Assembly: GCA_019307945.1 (NCBI GenBank)
Contig: JAFDIS010000001.1
Location: 1-64,000 of the forward strand
Origin: Deltaproteobacteria bacterium
GTDB lineage: Bacteria; Desulfobacterota; DSM-4660; Desulfatiglandales; Desulfatiglandaceae
Reading direction: 5' to 3'
Length of the DNA stretch: 64,000 nucleotides
In this document: one piece after another, positions 1-9,087 of the stretch
Layout: each line of letters begins with the position of its first letter
Position numbering within the stretch: the first letter of the stretch is position 1
Program-made: the position numbers and the translations under genes
Notes under the pieces: generated by a model
The model's database searches: none
Seen by the model: the letters and a program-made list of their open reading frames with translations, nothing else
What the model was told of the DNA's origin: nothing

Positions 1-681
1 CGCACCTGCTCCGGCTCCTGCTATACATCCGCCGTGGCCCAATACCGCATGGATGAAAGCTCCTGGACCGCGGGGCAGGCGGACGATGTTCAGGATTCTT
101 CCGGCAACGGGTACCACGGCACACCCTACGGGTCGGCAGCCGTGAATACCTCGGACAGCCATCTATGCTACGCCGGAGAGTTCAGCAACAACGACAGCTA
201 CGTGGCGGTGACGGGTCTTCCCGTCTCAACGACTTCCGGGGAACAGACCACCGTCTGCTTCTGGATGAAGTGGGCGGGGAACGGCTCGGAAATGCCCATC
301 GGCTGGGAGGGATACTACGACCTTTTTTTCAGGGGGACGACCCAGTTGGGATTCAATACCGGGGCCGGGGACCTCTTCGGGATATCCGGGGCCGACGCCC
401 TTGCAGGATCCTGGCACCATGTAGCAGCGGTCTTCAACAACAATGCCCCCTTGAAAAACCAACTCTACATTGACGGGGTACTCCAGCCCACCACGCTCCT
501 GGCAGGCACTCCCGTCAATCGCACGGTAAATTCCACTCTCTACTTGAGCGGCTGGGACACGGGGACGGACTACAAGTTCGACGGCCTCCTGGACGAGGTG
601 AACATCTATGCCAGAGGCCTTTCCACGAGCGAAATCGTGGATGACATGAACGGCACCCACACCTGCCCCGGGGGGCCATAG
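1..681 (+). CDS. LamG-domain surface protein, MshQ-like, 5' truncated by window edge
   Basis: The frame is open from base 1, so only the C-terminal 226 residues are present and the GTG at 34 is probably internal. The segment is a LamG/concanavalin-like domain: the opening AQYRMDESSW and DSSGNGYHG, a central SWHHVAAVF, the LYIDGVLQ strand and a closing FDGLLDEVNIYARGLS. This layout is typical of the MshQ protein at the end of MSHA pilus loci and of other secreted adhesin-like proteins. It converges on the pilus operon that begins at 1313 on the other strand, which supports an MshQ-like assignment by context. LamG domains bind carbohydrates or proteins outside the cell; the ligand cannot be told. 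It could equally be the tail of an unrelated large exoprotein. Confidence 0.75.
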   Translation, partial: RTCSGSCYTSAVAQYRMDESSWTAGQADDVQDSSGNGYHGTPYGSAAVNTSDSHLCYAGEFSNNDSYVAVTGLPVSTTSGEQTTVCFWMKWAGNGSEMPIGWEGYYDLFFRGTTQLGFNTGAGDLFGISGADALAGSWHHVAAVFNNNAPLKNQLYIDGVLQPTTLLAGTPVNRTVNSTLYLSGWDTGTDYKFDGLLDEVNIYARGLSTSEIVDDMNGTHTCPGGP

Positions 682-759
682 TCTGGATGAAGATCCCTCA
701 ACCCCGCTCTTCTCCTCTCGTTAGGGAGCCGCCCCCGCCGTGATGCGGGATCCCTCTTT

Positions 760-1287
760 CTAGGGTATCCGCCCCAGGTTTCCAGCCAATTCCTGAAGGT
801 CCCGTATGTCCACATCTCCGTCCGGTTCAAAGTCGGCCCTGCAATCGGCCGTGCAGAGGCCGAACTCAACGGCCATCACGGAGAGGTCCGCCCCGTCCAC
901 ATCCAAATCCCCGTCGGTGTCCCCCGGCACGGAGGGCGTAGAAGCGGTGACGAACAGGGGTTCAAAGGTTTCGTTGAAGGCAAGCACGGTCACGGTTTGC
1001 CCCGGAGGAAACGAGTAGCCCGTGGCCTCCACGTTAACGGCCCAAGTACCGGAAGGCAGGGTCGCGCGGTAATAACCGCTGTCCAGGCTGGGCGTACCCA
1101 CGGTGGTTTCATTGACCTGGATCCTGAAATTTCCACGGTCGCCCACGTACACTCTGCCCCTTTGACCATCCAGGGCAATGCCTACCGGCTTGTCGAAAAG
1201 GCCTGCGGAGGAACCACTCCCCCCCATGAGGTGATGAACCCGCCGGAGGGCCCGAAGACCGGCACAAAGTGTGTAATATATTACCAT
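760..1287 (-). pseudogene. Remnant of an NHL-repeat / dockerin-like exoprotein
   Basis: The 175-residue reading frame starts abruptly in a single NHL repeat (FDKPVGIALDGQRGRVYVGDRGNFRIQV). It passes straight into a carboxypeptidase-regulatory-like beta segment (YYRATLPSGTWAVNVEATGYSF) and ends in two dockerin-like calcium loops (DTDGDLDVDGADL and DFEPDGDVDIRDL). There is no signal peptide, although all three modules are normally extracellular, and NHL repeats normally come in sets of five or six. I read it as the 3' end of a gene whose 5' part was lost when it was joined to the end of the pilus operon. The start at 1287 is arbitrary and has no good ribosome site. It could still be expressed as a readthrough product of the operon. 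Confidence 0.5.
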
Positions 1288-1300
1288 TTGTTGATAACAA
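1273..1300. repeat. AT-rich palindrome pair at operon end
   Basis: A perfect 12-bp palindrome (GTAATATATTAC, 1273–1284) is followed by a short inverted repeat, TTGTT/AACAA with a three-base loop (1288–1300). They sit just past the stop codon of the mshG-like gene in otherwise GC-rich DNA, at the junction with the exoprotein remnant. They may mark an old rearrangement joint or aid transcript ending; there is no T-run of classic terminator type. Confidence 0.4.
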
Positions 1301-1312
1301 TTTACATACCTA

Positions 1313-2548
1313 CTACCTTCCGGCCACACTGGTGATAAGGTCATAGATGGGCAGAAAAAGACCTCCCACGATCACCGCGAACATGGCGCCTGCCACGATG
1401 AGCACCACGGGTTCGATCATTTTGCCCATGGTGGCCACCAGGAGGGAGAGTCGTTTGCGGTAATCCTGGGCGATGTAATTGAGCTGTTCGGGCAATGTAC
1501 CGCTTTGCTCACCAACGTTGATCATCCTTACGATGAATGGAGGAAAGACCGGCACACGCTTGAAGGAGTCGGCGATCCCCTCGCCCCGGGAAAACCCTTC
1601 CTTTACTTCCTCCAGTTTCTCCCGGAATACCTCGTTCCTGATCGACTCTTTCAGGATCTGCATGGCCTGAATGATGTCGATCCCCACGTTGAGAAGAAGA
1701 CTGAAATATTCCGTCACGAAGGCCAACGTGGAGGTCTTGATAATGGTCCCGGACAGGGGGAGCCGAAGGAGCAAACCATCAGCCGCACGACGAAACCTAC
1801 GCTCGCCTTTGTACAGAAGTACCATGGAGCCGACCGTGAGGATCATCACGCCCAAAATCAAGAGGATATAGGTCTCCACGAACCGTGAAACATGAAGCAG
1901 TATTACGGTAAGGGTGGGCAGGGTGACGTCCATCTCCTGGAACAGGGTGATGATCTTGGGGACCACGTAATAGAACCAGAAAATGAGTCCCCCGCCCATG
2001 GAAAGAAAAACAAAGGAAGGATAGATGAGTGCCTGCTTAGTGTCGCTTATGATATCGTGAATCCTCTTAAGATGCCCCGAGGCGTCCATCAGGGTCTGAT
2101 CCATTTTCCCTGTCTCTTCTCCCAGGCGAATCAGGTGGACCACGGTCTTTGGGAAGACGTGGGGGTAGTTGTCCGCCGCCTCGGAGAAAGAGGAACCTGC
2201 CTGGATGCTCATGATGATGTCGCGAATGTCCTGCTCGAAGTCCGGGCGCTCCGAACTGAGTGCCGCCTCTTCCAGGGCGGTTGTGAGAGTCATACCGGAT
2301 CTGAGCATCATGGATATGTTGTTGAGAAATTCGGCCATGAAGGGGCGGGGCATCTTTCTCCGGAATCGGAACGTTGCAAGCTCCAGCAAGGAAGAAAGAG
2401 CCCGCCCCGCCTTCTTGACGTATACGGTGGTGCTTCCGTCCCGTTCCAGGTGAGAGATGGCGGAAGTAACTTCCTGATAGGGCAGTTTGGCTATCCCGGA
2501 AGAAATCTCACCCGTTGGTTCGATGAGTTTGTATCGAAAGTAGTTCAT
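1313..2548 (-). CDS. mshG: MSHA-type pilus platform protein (GspF/PilC family)
   Basis: This is the polytopic inner-membrane platform protein on which the assembly ATPase acts to push pilin subunits into the fibre. The 411-residue length matches the family. Two T2SSF domains are visible: an N-terminal one (about residues 70–195, FLNNISMMLRSGMTLTTALEEAA) and a C-terminal one (about 270–400, FSLLLNVGIDIIQAMQILKES). Hydrophobic segments lie near 170–195, 220–245 and 380–400. It is the last gene of the pilus operon, 7 bp after the ATPase gene, as MshE and MshG are paired in MSHA loci. A second, clearly different GspF lies at 36036–37265 in the T2SS operon. Confidence 0.88.
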   Translation of the reverse strand: MNYFRYKLIEPTGEISSGIAKLPYQEVTSAISHLERDGSTTVYVKKAGRALSSLLELATFRFRRKMPRPFMAEFLNNISMMLRSGMTLTTALEEAALSSERPDFEQDIRDIIMSIQAGSSFSEAADNYPHVFPKTVVHLIRLGEETGKMDQTLMDASGHLKRIHDIISDTKQALIYPSFVFLSMGGGLIFWFYYVVPKIITLFQEMDVTLPTLTVILLHVSRFVETYILLILGVMILTVGSMVLLYKGERRFRRAADGLLLRLPLSGTIIKTSTLAFVTEYFSLLLNVGIDIIQAMQILKESIRNEVFREKLEEVKEGFSRGEGIADSFKRVPVFPPFIVRMINVGEQSGTLPEQLNYIAQDYRKRLSLLVATMGKMIEPVVLIVAGAMFAVIVGGLFLPIYDLITSVAGR

Positions 2549-2555
2549 CGGTGGT

Positions 2556-4244
2556 TTATGCCCGCCTGATGTGCCCCAGCACGCGCATCGCCTCGTCCGC
2601 GCTGGTGACGCCCTGCTTCACCTTGGCAACAGTCGTGTCAAAGATATCCACATACCCGCCCCCCTCCCTTGCCTTCTCCGCAATTACGCTGAGGTCCTCC
2701 TCGCGGTCGATGAGACGGGCGAGATCCCGGTCTACGGTGAGTAGTTCATAAACCAGAGTCCGGCCGAAATACCCGGAACCATTGCACGCGTCGCACCCGC
2801 GCCCCCGGTGGAGTTCATCGATGGAGTCATCCTTGAGGTATCGTTTCTCAGCTTCCGACGGCCTGTACACCTCCCTGCACCCGTTGCAAATCTTTCTCAC
2901 AAGGCGCTGACTCACCACGCCGATGAGCGAATCGGCGATTAGGAAAGGCCGCACACCCAAGTCGCGGAGGCGGGGGATGGCCCCCACCGCGCTGTTCGTG
3001 TGCAGGGTGGACAGAACCAGATGGCCGGTGGTGGAGGCGCTCACCGCCGTGGCCGCAGTCTCGGAGTCACGAATCTCTCCCACCAGGATCACGTCGGGGT
3101 CGTGTCGCAAGAAATACCGCACGGCATTGGCGAAGGTGTATCCCGCCTTTTCATTCACCTGGGTCTGCCGAAGAAGCGGTATGTCGTATTCGATAGGTTC
3201 TTCCACTGTGATAACGTTCTTCTGGATCAGGTTCAGGCTACGGATACCTGCATACAGGGTGGTGGATTTTCCGGAGCCCGTCGGGCCCGTGAGCAGAATT
3301 ATGCCGAACGGCTCGTTGAACATCTCTTCCACCAGTCTTATGTGTTCTTCGAAAAAGCCCAATTGGGCCATGCCCATGACCGCGGATTCCATGGGCAGGA
3401 TTCGCAGAACCAGGTTTTCTCCCTGGGGAGAGACGATGGTGGAGGCCCTGAAGTCATAGATATTGTTGAGTATCGTTTCAGAGAAACGGCCGTCCTGGGG
3501 AAGACGCTGCTCGGCGATATCCATGTCGGCCTTCATCTTCAGGCTCGCGATGATTCTGTTCATGGACGTGGGCAGTGACAGCACCGAGGTCAACACTCCG
3601 TCCACCCGGAAAGAGACGTTGGTGGAAAACTCCAGGGGCCTGATGTGAATGTCCGTAGCCCGCATCTTTACCGCGAGATGGAGGATATGCTTGATCAGAT
3701 TATCCATGCTTCTCGCCATCTCCCGGTCCTTGGAGAGCACGGAGATTTCTTTGCGGATCAATTCCTCCACCGGGTGCTCCACAAAATAGTAGAGCTTGTG
3801 AATCGCGTTTATGATCTTTTTTCTCTCCGAGAGAAAGAATTGGGGGGAAAGTCCCGTGTGGCGACTGATCATTTGACCCAACTTGGGGTCGCCCACGGAG
3901 GAGGTGGCCACCTCGATGGTCTGCCCCTTTATCGCCACGGGAAGGAACTTGTTAGTCAGGCAGAAATTCTTGTTGAAAAGCCTGAGCGTGCTCTCCCGGG
4001 GAAAGACCTCGTCCACATCCAGATATGGTATCCCCTCCTGCTCGGACAGGGTAGTCATCACATCGTATTCAGTGACGAAACAGAGGCGCTCGAGTATCTC
4101 TCCGATCTTCTCCCCTGAGATCTTCTGCTCCTGAATGGCGAACTCGATGTGGTCCTGGGAAATCAGGCCCTTGCTCTTGAGCAGTTCGCCCAGGGGTCTT
4201 TTTGATCTTTGGGGCGTATTGGGGCCCAATGACGTTTCACTCAT
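2556..4244 (-). CDS. mshE: MSHA-type pilus extension ATPase (GspE/PilB family)
   Basis: This is the hexameric cytoplasmic motor ATPase that powers pilus assembly. The start is taken as the ATG at 4244 because it overlaps the stop of the preceding gene as ATGA; this gives 562 residues. The N-terminus (about 16–70) holds two copies of an MshEN-like pattern, LGELLKSKGLIS…AIQEQ and IGEILERLCFVT…LSEQ. In relatives this pattern binds c-di-GMP, though here the usual leading Arg is replaced (PLG and KIG). The motor domain shows Walker A GPTGSGKST (about 320), a Walker B/His region with HDPDVILVGEIRD, and a zinc tetracysteine (CNGC…CDAC) near the C-terminus. It sits directly upstream of its platform protein. 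Confidence 0.9.
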   Translation of the reverse strand: MSETSLGPNTPQRSKRPLGELLKSKGLISQDHIEFAIQEQKISGEKIGEILERLCFVTEYDVMTTLSEQEGIPYLDVDEVFPRESTLRLFNKNFCLTNKFLPVAIKGQTIEVATSSVGDPKLGQMISRHTGLSPQFFLSERKKIINAIHKLYYFVEHPVEELIRKEISVLSKDREMARSMDNLIKHILHLAVKMRATDIHIRPLEFSTNVSFRVDGVLTSVLSLPTSMNRIIASLKMKADMDIAEQRLPQDGRFSETILNNIYDFRASTIVSPQGENLVLRILPMESAVMGMAQLGFFEEHIRLVEEMFNEPFGIILLTGPTGSGKSTTLYAGIRSLNLIQKNVITVEEPIEYDIPLLRQTQVNEKAGYTFANAVRYFLRHDPDVILVGEIRDSETAATAVSASTTGHLVLSTLHTNSAVGAIPRLRDLGVRPFLIADSLIGVVSQRLVRKICNGCREVYRPSEAEKRYLKDDSIDELHRGRGCDACNGSGYFGRTLVYELLTVDRDLARLIDREEDLSVIAEKAREGGGYVDIFDTTVAKVKQGVTSADEAMRVLGHIRRA

Positions 4245-5782
4245 GACACGGCATTCCTCTCTTCTGAATGACACAACAGGAAAAGGGTTGCAGGATCGGG
4301 GAATCCTGTCTTGGGAAGGCCCATGGAGGCCTGGAACGCCAGTATTGCCTTCCAGGTCTTGCCCCCGAAAATTCCGTCCACGGCCTCTGCGTACAGCCCC
4401 GTTTCCTTCAGGAGTTCCTGCAGGCGGGCCACCCCCGCGCCCCTCCGGCCGAAATGAAGGGAGGGCAGCAGGAAAGGAGGCTTCCAGAACAAAAGGTAAG
4501 TCTCTTTTCCGCTGGTCCCGGCCGGAACGACGAAGATGCCGTAGCGGGCCCTCACATGCGCGGGCAGTGAGGAGAGTACCACCAAACGAAGCCCCGTTTC
4601 CTCAAAGATTTTATCCGCCGGCATCTCGAATCGCCCTGATGCAAGCGCCTTCGTGAGGTCGTCGGCGTAGTGCAGGAGCCCGTAGCTCTTCAGAAATTCA
4701 TTCAGCGGGCTCGGAGTCTCGGCTCGATCTGCAAAGACCGGGGTCCTTTTGGATGCCGCAGGCCTTTCACGGGCCCCCGTTCCACCCTTGACGGGTTGAG
4801 ACGTCTCCAATGCCACAGCCCCGGTCCTTCCCGCCGAGCCAGAAGAAGCCATCACCGGCGGCGTCCTCGACTCATTCCAGTAAAGGGCCCCGATCAGGGA
4901 AAGCGCCGCCAGGAATGCCGCCCCCGTCCAGGCAAGGCCTCTGCGCGTCAACACCGACCTTTCTCCCTCAAGGTCACGATACGCCGCACTCACCACATTG
5001 CGGTCTATGACCGTGGTGTCCTGAAGAAACGCGGCGTAAAGACATCGATCCATCAACATGTTGATCTTTCGGAAATTTCCCCTGGTGATCCGATGGATGT
5101 TCCGGGTCGCGCTTTTTCGTATCACGGTCCTGCCCCGGCTGCCTGCTGCGTTCAGTTTAAAGAGGAGGTAATCGTGCAATTCGCCCCGGTCCAGAGGAGA
5201 TGTTTCCTTTTGAATGACGACACGGCTCTTGAGTTGTCGCAATTCAGGCCTCTCGAGCTTCCGGATAAGTTCCGGCTGTCCCACGAAGAGGATCTGCACG
5301 AGTTTCCGCCGGTCGGTTTCCAGGTTGGAAATCATGCGCACCAGTTCAAAACTCTCCAGATCAAGGTTCTGGGCATCGTCAATAATAACGGCACAATTTT
5401 TCCCTTGCCTGTTCCTCTCCAGGAGAAAGTCATTGAGAAGCCTCATCTGTTCGGCAAAACCGGTGCCCTCGGATTGTAGCCCGAAATCCAGGTTGATTTC
5501 CCGGAGAAGTTCCGCGTCTTTGTAAGCCGTATGGAACACGAGGGAAGTTTCCACACCTTTTTCCTTGAGAATTCCCAGGATCTTGCGGCTGATAGTGGTT
5601 TTCCCGAGGCCCACCTCACCCGTGAGGACCATAAACCCTTTCCGCGTGAGTACACCGTGCACGATCTCGGTGATAAGTCGGTCGATGGTGTGGGAGAGAA
5701 AAAAATTCTCCACATCCGGGGCCACCGGAAACGGATTGAAACTCAACCCGAGGTGTTCAAGATATCTGCTCTCCATGTCCAT
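4241..5782 (-). CDS. mshM: ExeA/MshM-like AAA ATPase with peptidoglycan-binding tail
   Basis: This is a membrane-anchored AAA ATPase of the ExeA/GspA/MshM family, which helps a secretin pass through or assemble in the peptidoglycan layer. The 513 residues show the family opening (YLEHLGLSFNPFPVAPD), Walker A GEVGLGKTT (55–63), Walker B CAVIIDDAQNL (about 138–147), one transmembrane helix (about 283–303), a Pro/Ala/Thr-rich periplasmic linker and a C-terminal peptidoglycan-binding fold (about 440–505, GVARLQELLKETGLYAEAVDGIFGGKTWKAILAFQ). The ribosome site GGGAGG lies 6 bases before the ATG. The stop overlaps the mshE start as ATGA, so the two are probably translationally coupled. Confidence 0.88.
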   Translation of the reverse strand: MDMESRYLEHLGLSFNPFPVAPDVENFFLSHTIDRLITEIVHGVLTRKGFMVLTGEVGLGKTTISRKILGILKEKGVETSLVFHTAYKDAELLREINLDFGLQSEGTGFAEQMRLLNDFLLERNRQGKNCAVIIDDAQNLDLESFELVRMISNLETDRRKLVQILFVGQPELIRKLERPELRQLKSRVVIQKETSPLDRGELHDYLLFKLNAAGSRGRTVIRKSATRNIHRITRGNFRKINMLMDRCLYAAFLQDTTVIDRNVVSAAYRDLEGERSVLTRRGLAWTGAAFLAALSLIGALYWNESRTPPVMASSGSAGRTGAVALETSQPVKGGTGARERPAASKRTPVFADRAETPSPLNEFLKSYGLLHYADDLTKALASGRFEMPADKIFEETGLRLVVLSSLPAHVRARYGIFVVPAGTSGKETYLLFWKPPFLLPSLHFGRRGAGVARLQELLKETGLYAEAVDGIFGGKTWKAILAFQASMGLPKTGFPDPATLFLLCHSEERNAVS

Positions 5783-5794
5783 GATCAGCCTCCC

Positions 5795-6295
5795 TTACAT
5801 GGTCCACCTGGCGATATAGCCTCTGCCCACGCCTGTTGATCTCCCCGTCAGTCTTCCGCGCCGCGCGTCCACTCGGCCGTCTATGTCCCTGTCCAGGCGT
5901 TCGAAGGTTTTCCGCGAGATCCCATACAAGACAAGCGAATGCTCGTACCAAAGCAGGAATACATCCTCGTTCGGGGACCACAGCCTTCGAAGGCGATAAA
6001 TAAAGGGTATCTCGGTATTGGAGCGGGGAACACCCATCCCCCGCTCTTTCATCATCTGCTCCAATCGCTCCATGTAGGCCGAATGATCGGTCCCGGAAAA
6101 GGGTGGAATCCGGCCTCCTTCACTCTCGTATTTGACCAGCACGGCCCGCCAGGGAACGAGGTAATCTCTGTAAAACTTCGAATACAGCGCACGGTCAAGC
6201 AATGCCGAGCCCGCCCACAGGGTGAGGACCCCTATACCCACATAGACCACGAAGGCACCGAAGCGGTCCACGTCTCTGGGCGGCATGGGCGTCAA
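5795..6295 (-). CDS. Pilus-operon protein with one N-terminal membrane helix
   Basis: I do not recognise a family. The 166-residue protein has one hydrophobic helix near residues 15–33 (FVVYVGIGVLTLWAGSALL) and a soluble, Arg-rich remainder with no cysteines. Its place between the TPR gene and the mshM gene matches the slot of small MSHA accessory proteins such as MshF, but I see no sequence support for that name. The TTG start at 6295 is favoured because AGGA lies 7 bases before it and the start overlaps the upstream stop as TTGA; an ATG at 6286 is the alternative. The tight packing implies co-translation with its neighbours. Confidence 0.65.
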   Translation of the reverse strand: MTPMPPRDVDRFGAFVVYVGIGVLTLWAGSALLDRALYSKFYRDYLVPWRAVLVKYESEGGRIPPFSGTDHSAYMERLEQMMKERGMGVPRSNTEIPFIYRLRRLWSPNEDVFLLWYEHSLVLYGISRKTFERLDRDIDGRVDARRGRLTGRSTGVGRGYIARWTM

Positions 6296-7494
6296 GGTTT
6301 CATCCTGGCCAACAGCTCGGCCACCCTTTCGTCTTCAGGGTAAAGATTCCGTATCTTTTTGAGCCTTCTCAACGCATTCGAACGTCTTCCGGATCGGAAC
6401 TCCAGGACCGCCATATTGAGGCCCGCAACGAGATTTTCCGGGTCTCTCTGCAGGAGGCGTCCGAGCAAAGAACTTGCCCTTTCCAGATCACCCAGCTTCA
6501 TTCGCCAGTAGGCCGTGATCTGCAAAACATAAGGATCGTCTCGCCCCTTTAGAGAAACCAGTTCCCTGAGGCGATCCTCCACCAGGCCTTCATTACCCGG
6601 CGAAGACATATCTCGGCGGAGGGCTTCCACGATTTTTGCGATCCTTGCTCTCCTGCGGTAAACGGCTTTCCGTTCACCGGACGGACCGCCGGATTCGTCC
6701 GGGGAAGGGAGGCCGATAACTTGCGGTGCGGAACCGGCAGGCCCCATGGCCGGTTTCGGCACTTCCGCAACCGTTTCATCCCTATTCTGCGGCGAAGGCC
6801 TCTCAGCTTCGCGCGCCGGTGCCGAGGACGAACCGGTCCCGGTGGACCCGCCCGGCCTCGGCCTTTTCATACCTCTTTTGCTCATGGAGGCTTCGACAGG
6901 TCCTTTTGGGGGCCCGGAGAGTACTGAAGCAGGGCTTGCGGCAACGGAATTGTTCGGTAGAGCACCCCCTGAAGCATATCGTGATGCCTCCCGCCTTGTG
7001 CGCCCAGGCCCGGCCTTCTTCGGCCCTGCGGCGGCCACCGGCAAGGGCGGCAGGTAACGGGACCTTGCTCGTGCTTCCGATTTATGCGGCCTTGCCGCTG
7101 CGGCCGGGAGGTAGAGCTTGCCGGGCTCGGCCTCTCGCACAGGTATTGCGGCGGGAGGAGGCGGGATCTTCATGGGGGCCGGCCCCCGGTCCCCTTCTTT
7201 TGGCCTGGCGGCCGCGGCATTTCCGGGGTTCTTTTCTTCCCCGGCCGAGGAAGAATCAGCTTGTCTGGTTTTCGCGGAGGAGGACGTCATTGCGGCCCCC
7301 CGGTATTGCTCTATGCCATAGAGGACGCCCAGCACGCCCACGGCAACCGCTGTTGCCGATATCACAAGTGCCAGCATGGAGAAAAAGAGCCTCTGAAACG
7401 TGTACACGTTGGCTCGCCTGCGGATCGGCGATGACCTCCCGCCTTCCTTGTGGCTCTTTTTCAGCTTCTGGAGCGTATCGAAAATGACACTCAT
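6292..7494 (-). CDS. MshN-like TPR protein of the pilus operon
   Basis: The 400-residue protein has a short cytoplasmic start (MSVIFDTLQKLKKSHKEGG) and one membrane helix (about 34–60). A long low-complexity periplasmic stretch rich in Pro, Ala, Arg and Ser follows (about 70–280), then C-terminal TPR-like repeats (about 300–400), including YWRMKLGDLERASSLLGRLLQRDPENLVAGLNMAVLEFRSGR. This is the architecture of MshN in MSHA loci, and the gene lies next to mshL and mshM homologues as expected. TPRs probably mediate contacts within the assembly machine. The disordered linker is weakly conserved by nature, so the assignment rests on architecture and context more than on similarity. Confidence 0.72.
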   Translation of the reverse strand: MSVIFDTLQKLKKSHKEGGRSSPIRRRANVYTFQRLFFSMLALVISATAVAVGVLGVLYGIEQYRGAAMTSSSAKTRQADSSSAGEEKNPGNAAAARPKEGDRGPAPMKIPPPPAAIPVREAEPGKLYLPAAAARPHKSEARARSRYLPPLPVAAAGPKKAGPGRTRREASRYASGGALPNNSVAASPASVLSGPPKGPVEASMSKRGMKRPRPGGSTGTGSSSAPAREAERPSPQNRDETVAEVPKPAMGPAGSAPQVIGLPSPDESGGPSGERKAVYRRRARIAKIVEALRRDMSSPGNEGLVEDRLRELVSLKGRDDPYVLQITAYWRMKLGDLERASSLLGRLLQRDPENLVAGLNMAVLEFRSGRRSNALRRLKKIRNLYPEDERVAELLARMKP

Positions 7495-7569
7495 CTCTAA
7501 TCAAGGCAGGCGGCCGAAAGCAATCTTGCCGCCTTCAACATTTCTTCCCGTCTACCCGCGCCCCCGGAT

Positions 7570-9087
7570 TCATACACCCTGAACCCGGAGTACGATAACC
7601 AGTTCTCTCGTCTCATCTCTCATGGACTCGTTCTTAAAAAGGTAACCCAATAGGGGGATGGAGGAGAGAAAAGGCACCCCCTTCTCCTCGGTCTGCCTCT
7701 TCCTGTCGATCAATCCGCCTAGAAAAATCACGTCTCCGCTGTGGACCCCGATGGTCGTGCTGATCTCCTTGATGCTTACCTTGGGAAGGCTAATGCTGTC
7801 AGCCGAATTGCTTGTTACCGATACGGGCACGATGCTGTCCGGATCCACGTCGCTCTTGATGGGATTAATGAGAAGCGTGATCCCGCCGTTCTCTTCGATG
7901 AAGGGAACCAGCCCCAGAATAAGCCCGTCGAACACCGTGGAGACCTCCACATCCGTAGATTCCTCGGTGGTCGTGGTGCTGGCGCTGGTCGTGGTAGTCA
8001 CGCTCTTCTTGTAGCTGATGGATGTACCGACACTGATTAACGCCGGCTTTCCATGCTTGGCACGAATACTGGGGTTGGACACGATCTTGGCGTCTCCGAA
8101 GGTCCGCAAGGCATTGAGGGTGGCTGCCAGGGAAAAGGCTCCGTGCACCCCGCTCAACACAAGCCCTTTTCCCAGTGCCCAGGAGGCGCTCTCCACCCGG
8201 GTGCCGGAGGAAAAGGAGCGTCTCAAGGCGGTCCAATCGATTCCATATGAATATGCGTCCGAAAGACTCACTTCGATGATCTGCGCCTCGATGAGGATCT
8301 GCCTGGACATCACCTCCTTGAGCTGGTGCACCAGCCTGGAGACCGCGCGAATCACGGCAGGCCTGTCTTTCACATAGAGGCTTCCGGATAACCTATTCAG
8401 GGAGTATTTGCCCTGTCTGGAAATGATTCTCTTGATGGCGGTTTCCAGGATGTCATAGGCGTTCCCCTGGTTGGCGCCTTTCCCGGAGAGCTTGAAGGTC
8501 CCGGCGAGTCCCGCAGCCGACTCCGTTTGCCCCGCGCCCAGCACATCGCCTCCCATATCGAATGACATGATCACGCTGGCGTCCAGAAAATTCAGGTTGT
8601 AAAACCTTTCGTCAAAGGGCCGAACCCGAATTACGTTCTTTTCCACCTGGTAGTAAAGATTGTAGGTCTCAAGTATCTCTTTGAGCACCGTGGAGGCGGG
8701 CACATTCCGAAAGTTAAGTGTGATAAGGCGCTTTTCCTCGCCCAGGGCCGGATCCAAAATCAGGTTCATGCCCACGGACTGCGCGAGTGAATAGAGCACG
8801 AGCCGGAGGTCTTCGTCCACCATGGAAAATGAGACGATCTGATCTTCCAACGGATCATACCGGGGCATGACCGGTTCCACATCCAGCGGTCGAGGCGCTT
8901 TCTTTTCCAGACTATCCACAAGGGTTTCCTGCTCGCGCTGCACCCGGTCCGCTTCTGCCGATGTCCTTCGGGATACGATGGAGGCCGGAGGTCTTTTGGG
9001 GTCCAGGACCGAAGAGGGTCCAAGGCTGCAGCCACCGGCCCCGACGCATATTATGATAAGAATGATCAGAAACGTGTAACTTTTCAC
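7570..9087 (-). CDS. mshL: MSHA-type pilus secretin (lipoprotein)
   Basis: This outer-membrane secretin channel lets the pilus leave the cell. The 505-residue protein starts with a lipoprotein signal (hydrophobic run ending GAGGC, Cys20). An STN/N0-type domain follows (about 70–150, SFSMVDEDLRLVLYSLAQSVGMNLILDP), then a ring-forming region and the secretin domain (about 265–503), with VSNPSIRAKHGKPALISVGTSISYK and the terminal GDVIFLGGLIDRKRQTEEKGVPFLSSIPLLGYLFKNES. The GTG start overlaps the stop of the upstream gene as GTGA. It is distinct from the GspD secretin at 38997–40991, which carries several N-domains and no lipobox. Confidence 0.9.
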   Translation of the reverse strand: MKSYTFLIILIIICVGAGGCSLGPSSVLDPKRPPASIVSRRTSAEADRVQREQETLVDSLEKKAPRPLDVEPVMPRYDPLEDQIVSFSMVDEDLRLVLYSLAQSVGMNLILDPALGEEKRLITLNFRNVPASTVLKEILETYNLYYQVEKNVIRVRPFDERFYNLNFLDASVIMSFDMGGDVLGAGQTESAAGLAGTFKLSGKGANQGNAYDILETAIKRIISRQGKYSLNRLSGSLYVKDRPAVIRAVSRLVHQLKEVMSRQILIEAQIIEVSLSDAYSYGIDWTALRRSFSSGTRVESASWALGKGLVLSGVHGAFSLAATLNALRTFGDAKIVSNPSIRAKHGKPALISVGTSISYKKSVTTTTSASTTTTEESTDVEVSTVFDGLILGLVPFIEENGGITLLINPIKSDVDPDSIVPVSVTSNSADSISLPKVSIKEISTTIGVHSGDVIFLGGLIDRKRQTEEKGVPFLSSIPLLGYLFKNESMRDETRELVIVLRVQGV

